The notes below the pieces were generated by a model. That model saw only the letters and a list, made by a program, of their open reading frames with translations. It did not search any database and was not told where the DNA came from. Source: ANME-2 cluster archaeon (GTDB lineage Archaea > Halobacteriota > Methanosarcinia > Methanosarcinales > Methanogasteraceae). From it: a stretch of DNA of 7,308 nucleotides. The position numbers were made by a program, and so were the translations under genes. Below, one piece after another: positions 4,005-7,308 of this stretch. The DNA lies in assembly GCA_003601535.1 (NCBI GenBank), contig PIXW01000219.1, positions 1 to 7,308 on the forward strand. The letters run 5' to 3'. The stretch's first letter is position 1. Every line of letters begins with the position of its first letter.

Positions 4005-4162
4005 ACATCGATAAGATCGCGGAGGAGCTGGGAGAAGCCCTCTGCGAAAACAGTGAGTGCGATTATGCAAGGAGATTTCTGGCGAGGGTGAATCTCGAAG
4101 ATGGTCGCACGGCTCGCCTGGACCTTGTTTTGAGAGTAGAGAAGGATGACCCGTTGGACTGA
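4001..4162 (+). CDS. Small hypothetical protein, 53 aa, GTG start
   Basis: GTG 4001 lies 6 nt after GGAGGA (3989-3994). The product is MNIDKIAEELGEALCENSEC (GTG read as Met), then DYARRFLARVNLEDGRTARL, DLVLRVEKDDPLD. The first 28 residues look helical, followed by two or three strands, giving a small alpha-beta domain. Its last 17 nt overlap the methyltransferase ATG at 4146, so it is co-translated with that gene and may be an accessory or regulatory peptide. I do not recognise a family. The acidic C-terminal end (EKDDPLD) is partly set by the overlap. Confidence 0.62.
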   Translation: MNIDKIAEELGEALCENSECDYARRFLARVNLEDGRTARLDLVLRVEKDDPLD

Positions 4163-4931
4163 TGTCAGCCAGCAGAAATGGATTATCGGTGACTGTATGG
4201 AGCTCCTGCCACATATCCCCACCGGGAGTGTCGACCTCGTCATATCAGATTTGCCTTATGCAGTCACGAAAAACCACTGGGATTCCCTGATACCACTGGG
4301 ACCGCTCTGGCGGGAGTACAAACGTATCACGAAGGGGAACGCTGCCATCATTTTGTTTGGGCAAGGATTTTTCACCTGTGAGTTAATGATGTCGAACCCC
4401 GATATGTGGCGTTATCAGCTCATCTGGGAGAAAGACCGTCCGACCGGGTTTCTGAATGCGGCGCACATGCCGTTGAGGTCGCATGAAGACATCTGTGTGT
4501 TCTACAAGAAGACCCCCACATACAACCCCCAGTTCTGGGAGGGTAAGCCGGTGCACGGGATGGGCACGAAGTTCCGGAAGGGCGGTTCACAGACCAGCAA
4601 CTATGGAGACTATGATATCGCCAACAACCCCACCGCCGAACGGGCAGGAGATACGAAGAAGTACCCCAGGTCCGTGCTGCGGTTCCCGAAGCCACATCCT
4701 GCAGTGCACCCAACACAAAAACCACTGGGGCTCATCGAGTACCTGATCCTGACTTACTCGAATGAGGGGGACATGGTACACGATTCATGCATGGGTTCGG
4801 GCACCACGATGGAAGCGTGCAAGAACACAAACCGGAATTTCATAGGGTTCGAGATCGACGATAGCTGGGTGAACCGGTACAGGAAGATCGCCGCACAGCG
4901 CAAAATCGGTGATTTCGTCTCGGAGGGCTAA
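4146..4931 (+). CDS. Beta-class DNA methyltransferase (N6-adenine or N4-cytosine), DLPY type, 261 aa
   Basis: This is an AdoMet-dependent amino-methyltransferase of the N6_N4_Mtase family. The catalytic motif IV DLPY (35-38) lies in VISDLPYAVTKNHWD. The AdoMet-binding motif I, DSCMGSGTT (213-221), follows at the C-terminal side, so the order IV then I marks the beta class. The HPTQKP landmark (188-193) and the NFIGFEIDD segment after motif I are typical. The DLPY-x(6)-WD form is common among phage-borne adenine methyltransferases, but target base and sequence cannot be read from this. Motif I has DSC where DPF is usual. No restriction nuclease is adjacent, so it is a solitary enzyme likely to protect the element's DNA from host restriction or to mark it epigenetically. 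It overlaps the preceding 53-residue gene and is directly followed by a second methyltransferase. Confidence 0.93.
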   Translation: MTRWTDVSQQKWIIGDCMELLPHIPTGSVDLVISDLPYAVTKNHWDSLIPLGPLWREYKRITKGNAAIILFGQGFFTCELMMSNPDMWRYQLIWEKDRPTGFLNAAHMPLRSHEDICVFYKKTPTYNPQFWEGKPVHGMGTKFRKGGSQTSNYGDYDIANNPTAERAGDTKKYPRSVLRFPKPHPAVHPTQKPLGLIEYLILTYSNEGDMVHDSCMGSGTTMEACKNTNRNFIGFEIDDSWVNRYRKIAAQRKIGDFVSEG

Positions 4932-5710
<779 letters not shown>

Positions 5711-5714
<4 letters not shown>

Positions 5715-6124
5715 CCCTCTTCACCTTCCACACCAACTACGACAAACTCATCAACGAAACGAAACTACAATCACTCAGATATAACGCTGACTACTGGATA
5801 AACCGCCTGGCGAAAAACAACAAGCTGGATATCTGGTGGCGCAACCCCCGCAACCAACAGCCCGATTGCAAGAAGCTCGGGATAGCGAGAGGGACGGCGA
5901 CCCCACTATATGGTCACGAATTCACAGAGACGACCGCCAGAGACGACGGGTACGATAGCCTGAGCGAACTTTTCGAGGTGCTCACGGAACTGCATAACAT
6001 GACACGCGAGGATATCCTTAAGCACAGGTGGGCTAAGGTGCAGTGGTTCTGGGTTGAACGATACTGGCTCACAACTGCACACACCACAACAACGGTGCAA
6101 GCAACCTTTCAGGAGTTAGAATGA
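5711..6124 (+). CDS. ASCH/PUA-like domain protein, 137 aa
   Basis: GGTGAGG (5700-5706) precedes ATG 5711, which overlaps the methyltransferase stop. The pattern fits an ASCH domain: an N-terminal strand FTFHTNYDKLINETKLQSLR (residues 4-23) resembling the family's y-x-x-I-x-x-G-x-K-x-x-T-x-R signature, a strand with aromatics (KLDIWWRNP), and the FTETTARDDGYDSLSELFEV block (71-90), like the family's helix carrying an acidic-glycine turn. The usual Gly-Lys-x-x-T of the signature is here Glu-Thr-Lys-Leu-Gln-Ser. ASCH proteins bind RNA or nucleosides, and one branch removes acetyl groups from N4-acetylcytidine. They are common in viral and plasmid genomes. Which activity applies here is unknown. 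The C-terminus is Thr-rich and likely flexible. Confidence 0.72.
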
Positions 6125-6576
6125 GACCGACACTTGACGAATATTTCATGAACATAGCAGATATCGTCGCGACCAGGTCAACCTGTCTGCGCAGGCAGAT
6201 CGGTGCTGTGATCGTCCGCGACAAGCGCATCATATCGACAGGTTATAATGGCGCCCCGCGTGGCGCGGCACACTGCCTCGACATCGGGTGCATCAGAGAA
6301 CAGGAGAATATCGAATCAGGCACGATGCATGAAATCTGTCGTGCCGTGCACGCCGAGCAGAATGCGGTCATCCAGGCTGCGCTGCATGGGGTGAGCACAC
6401 AAGGATCGACACTTTACTGCACACACCAGCCATGCGCAATCTGCGCAAAAATCCTCATAAATGCAGGTATCGTTCGGGTCATATTCCGCCAACCGTACCC
6501 GGACAATCGTGCGATGAAATTCTTTGAGGAAGCCGGTGTTGAGGTAGAGGTCGTCGTCAGGAGTAAAAAAAATTAA
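6121..6576 (+). CDS. Deoxycytidylate (dCMP) deaminase, 151 aa
   Basis: This is a zinc-dependent cytidine-deaminase-fold enzyme converting dCMP to dUMP, a precursor for dTMP synthesis. The catalytic HAE (77-79) lies in CRAVHAEQNAVIQAA and the second zinc motif PCAIC (104-108) in CTHQPCAICAKILI. The GYNGAPRG loop (41-48) is characteristic of dCMP deaminases. The insert with extra cysteines (HCLDIGCIRE and EICRAVHAE) resembles the T4-phage and archaeal type that holds a second zinc. Length is normal and complete. AGGAG at 6111-6115 precedes the ATG, which overlaps the ASCH gene's stop. It ends the long rightward operon. The enzyme rebalances pyrimidine pools for replication of the element. Deamination of RNA or DNA is not expected from this family. 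Confidence 0.94.
   Translation: MRPTLDEYFMNIADIVATRSTCLRRQIGAVIVRDKRIISTGYNGAPRGAAHCLDIGCIREQENIESGTMHEICRAVHAEQNAVIQAALHGVSTQGSTLYCTHQPCAICAKILINAGIVRVIFRQPYPDNRAMKFFEEAGVEVEVVVRSKKN
6565..6572 (-). terminator. T8 tract ending the leftward STAS-like transcript
   Basis: Eight As on the plus strand inside the last codons of the deaminase gene read as T8 on the minus strand. They lie about 115 nt after the STAS-like gene's stop and are a likely archaeal terminator for that transcript. Confidence 0.4.
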
Positions 6577-6651
6577 TTTGTCGTGGCGCTGTGTTGGACG
6601 GGGTTTGTTGTACGTAGAGAACAACGTAACATGGGTATACTCCTGACCGAT

Positions 6652-6689
6652 TGTTTGTTTTGGTTCTCATTGTATAAAAAGGTGTCCCT
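6652..6689. repeat. Direct repeat copy A (left flank of STAS-like gene)
   Basis: This matches copy B (7048-7085) at 32 of 38 positions without gaps, offset 396 bp. The best part is TTGTATAAA then AGGTGTCCCT with a single mismatch. It ends 2 bp before the first base of the gene's stop codon region. It contains a TATA-like element usable in either direction. Confidence 0.65.
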
Positions 6690-7036
6690 TATAGATACGC
6701 GGTAGAAGAACCCGTTATTCGCAGCGGGGAGGGGTGACCTATTTTCTGTGTCATAGGAGTTTTATTAGGTGATTTGACTATGTCAAGCATTCTTTTTACA
6801 TTATCTGGCATATTAACGCAATTAATGTTGTGATTGTTGCTTCTTTTCCACCTACGCAAAAATTGGTGCATAAAAGATCGGCTCGCCGTATGTACGCCAC
6901 GAAAGTCTATGACCACGTTAGTGTTTTCCAATGAGTCGATGCAATCAAATAATCTATCAGCTGAATGCCTCAATGCCAAATTCTGTGCTACAGCATCTTT
7001 CATCCGTATTGTTTTCGTACCGTCTGGTGTGGGCAT
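6689..7036 (-). CDS. STAS-like (DUF4325-type) protein, 115 aa
   Basis: Read leftward from ATG 7036 to a stop at 6689-6691. The central stretch VVIDFRGVHTASRSFMHQFL (residues 41-60) is the hallmark of the STAS-like DUF4325 family, where a strand ending in DF is followed by G-V and a Ser-Phe helix cap. An N-terminal IRMKDAVAQNLALRHSADRL segment and the later NHNINCVNMPDNVKRMLDIV fit the rest of the fold. The C-terminal 25 residues are polar and probably disordered. Members often accompany an ATP-binding histidine-kinase-like partner or act as small regulatory switches; no such partner is seen here. A minus-strand TTTATACA in copy B (about 7073-7066) lies about 30 nt before the ATG, implying a nearly leaderless message. 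The gene is bracketed by direct repeats next to the CRISPR, and its A+T content is higher than the genes to its left, suggesting separate acquisition. Confidence 0.8.
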   Translation of the reverse strand: MPTPDGTKTIRMKDAVAQNLALRHSADRLFDCIDSLENTNVVIDFRGVHTASRSFMHQFLRRWKRSNNHNINCVNMPDNVKRMLDIVKSPNKTPMTQKIGHPSPLRITGSSTAYL

Positions 7037-7047
7037 GTGTCTCGACC

Positions 7048-7085
7048 TATTTGTTTCGATTCTTGTTGTATAAACAGGTGTCCCT
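7048..7085. repeat. Direct repeat copy B: shared promoter and CRISPR leader
   Basis: This is the right copy of the 38-bp repeat. On the plus strand TTGTATAAAC (7066-7075) could start a transcript near 7097, about 18 nt before the first CRISPR repeat, so it may be the leader promoter. On the minus strand the same bases give the promoter of the STAS-like gene. Confidence 0.58.
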
Positions 7086-7115
7086 ACGCATCAAAAGACT
7101 TAACGACATTAAGCA

Positions 7116-7211
7116 ATTTCAATCCCGCAACGGTCTGATTTGAACGGAACACGTCCAAATAGAACAGGATAACTCTTTCAAATTTCAATCCCGCAACGGT
7201 CTGATTTGAAC
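7116..7211 (+). CRISPR. Mini-CRISPR: two 30-nt repeats, one 36-nt spacer
   Basis: Two identical 30-nt repeats lie at 7116-7145 and 7182-7211. Each begins ATTTCAATCCCGC and ends GGTCTGATTTGAAC, and each is preceded by an extra A. The spacer is 7146-7181 (36 nt). The repeat resembles archaeal type I/III repeats with conserved ATTTCAATCCC and GGTCTGATTT parts, and by that convention the leader is to the left. No third repeat is found where one would be expected (about 7248). No cas gene is in the window, so processing and interference would need Cas proteins from elsewhere. Confidence 0.85.
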
Positions 7212-7267
7212 CAAGAAACCACATGGTCGCTCGCTGGTTATAAAGCTTTTGTTTTGTGCAAATCCCT

Positions 7268-7302
7268 TCGTGGATCCACGATTGTGCGCCCGGTTTATAA
7301 AG
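7268..7302 (+). promoter_or_regulatory. 14-bp palindrome followed by a TATA box
   Basis: TCGTGGATCCACGA (7268-7281) is a perfect palindrome, the form of a dimeric repressor's operator. TTTATAAAG at 7294-7302 follows within 13 nt and would start a transcript beyond the window edge. Another TATA-like TTATAAAG is at 7238-7245. No gene is seen from 7212 to 7308. Confidence 0.42.
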
Positions 7303-7308
7303 ACACAC

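Noticed and set aside
3033..4214. 393-residue open frame on the minus strand
   Set aside because: It is Ser/Arg/Leu/Cys-rich with no domain, lies antisense to several well-supported genes with ribosome-binding sites, and is the expected mirror of charged coiled-coil codons.
6572..6631. Short minus-strand frame of 19 codons behind AGGAG, left of repeat copy A
   Set aside because: Very short, antisense to the end of the deaminase gene, and of unremarkable composition; possibly a remnant, but not supportable.
7248..7285. A degenerate third CRISPR repeat (AATCCC at 7261)
   Set aside because: The spacing is 74 rather than 66 nt and fewer than half of the aligned positions agree; the bases are mostly part of a palindrome.
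7084..7308. 74-residue minus-strand frame containing SNQTVAGLK twice
   Set aside because: The repeated peptide is just the CRISPR repeat read antisense.

Overview
The window looks like a compact accessory replicon or virus-like segment of a euryarchaeon, most plausibly of a methanogen or ANME-like lineage. The signs are purine-rich BRE plus TATA promoter elements, strong GGAGGT or GGTGAGG ribosome-binding sites, a CRISPR repeat of the archaeal 'ATTTCAATCCC...GGTCTGATTT' type, and many short, tightly packed genes whose stops and starts overlap as ATGA or GTGA. No capsid, portal, terminase, integrase or replication gene is visible, so viral, proviral and plasmid origins cannot be told apart here. 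No tRNA or rRNA gene was recognised.

Layout. (1) Positions 1-1272 hold the 3' part of a rightward operon of small genes. It ends with a two-domain DNA-binding protein and a nested-hairpin terminator. (2) Positions 1282-2000 are an unusual leftward unit. A promoter at about 1984-2002 points left. Just after its expected start site lies a stretch of about 290 nt that can fold into a large RNA closed by a perfect 10-bp helix, with a second perfect 10-bp helix nested inside. Its core contains a run similar to the cobalamin-riboswitch signature. Further down the same transcript is a 40-residue gene. (3) A back-to-back promoter at about 2001-2017 starts a long rightward operon (2064-6576). Its genes are a ribbon-helix-helix protein, an unknown 226-residue protein, coiled-coil proteins, two beta-class DNA methyltransferases, an ASCH-domain protein and a dCMP deaminase. 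(4) Positions 6577-7308 hold a leftward STAS-like (DUF4325-type) gene bracketed by 38-bp imperfect direct repeats, then a two-repeat, one-spacer CRISPR mini-array, then a perfect 14-bp palindrome and a TATA box entering from the right edge.

How the parts may work together. The regulators (HTH/Myb-like, ribbon-helix-helix) probably control the operons. The two methyltransferases without a restriction nuclease, with the ASCH protein and dCMP deaminase, form a DNA-protection and nucleotide-metabolism module typical of mobile elements. The mini-CRISPR may borrow host Cas proteins. The least explained parts are the structured RNA at 1670-1960, two genes that seem to start at ACG codons with ideal ribosome-binding sites, and the repeat-bracketed STAS-like gene next to the CRISPR leader.
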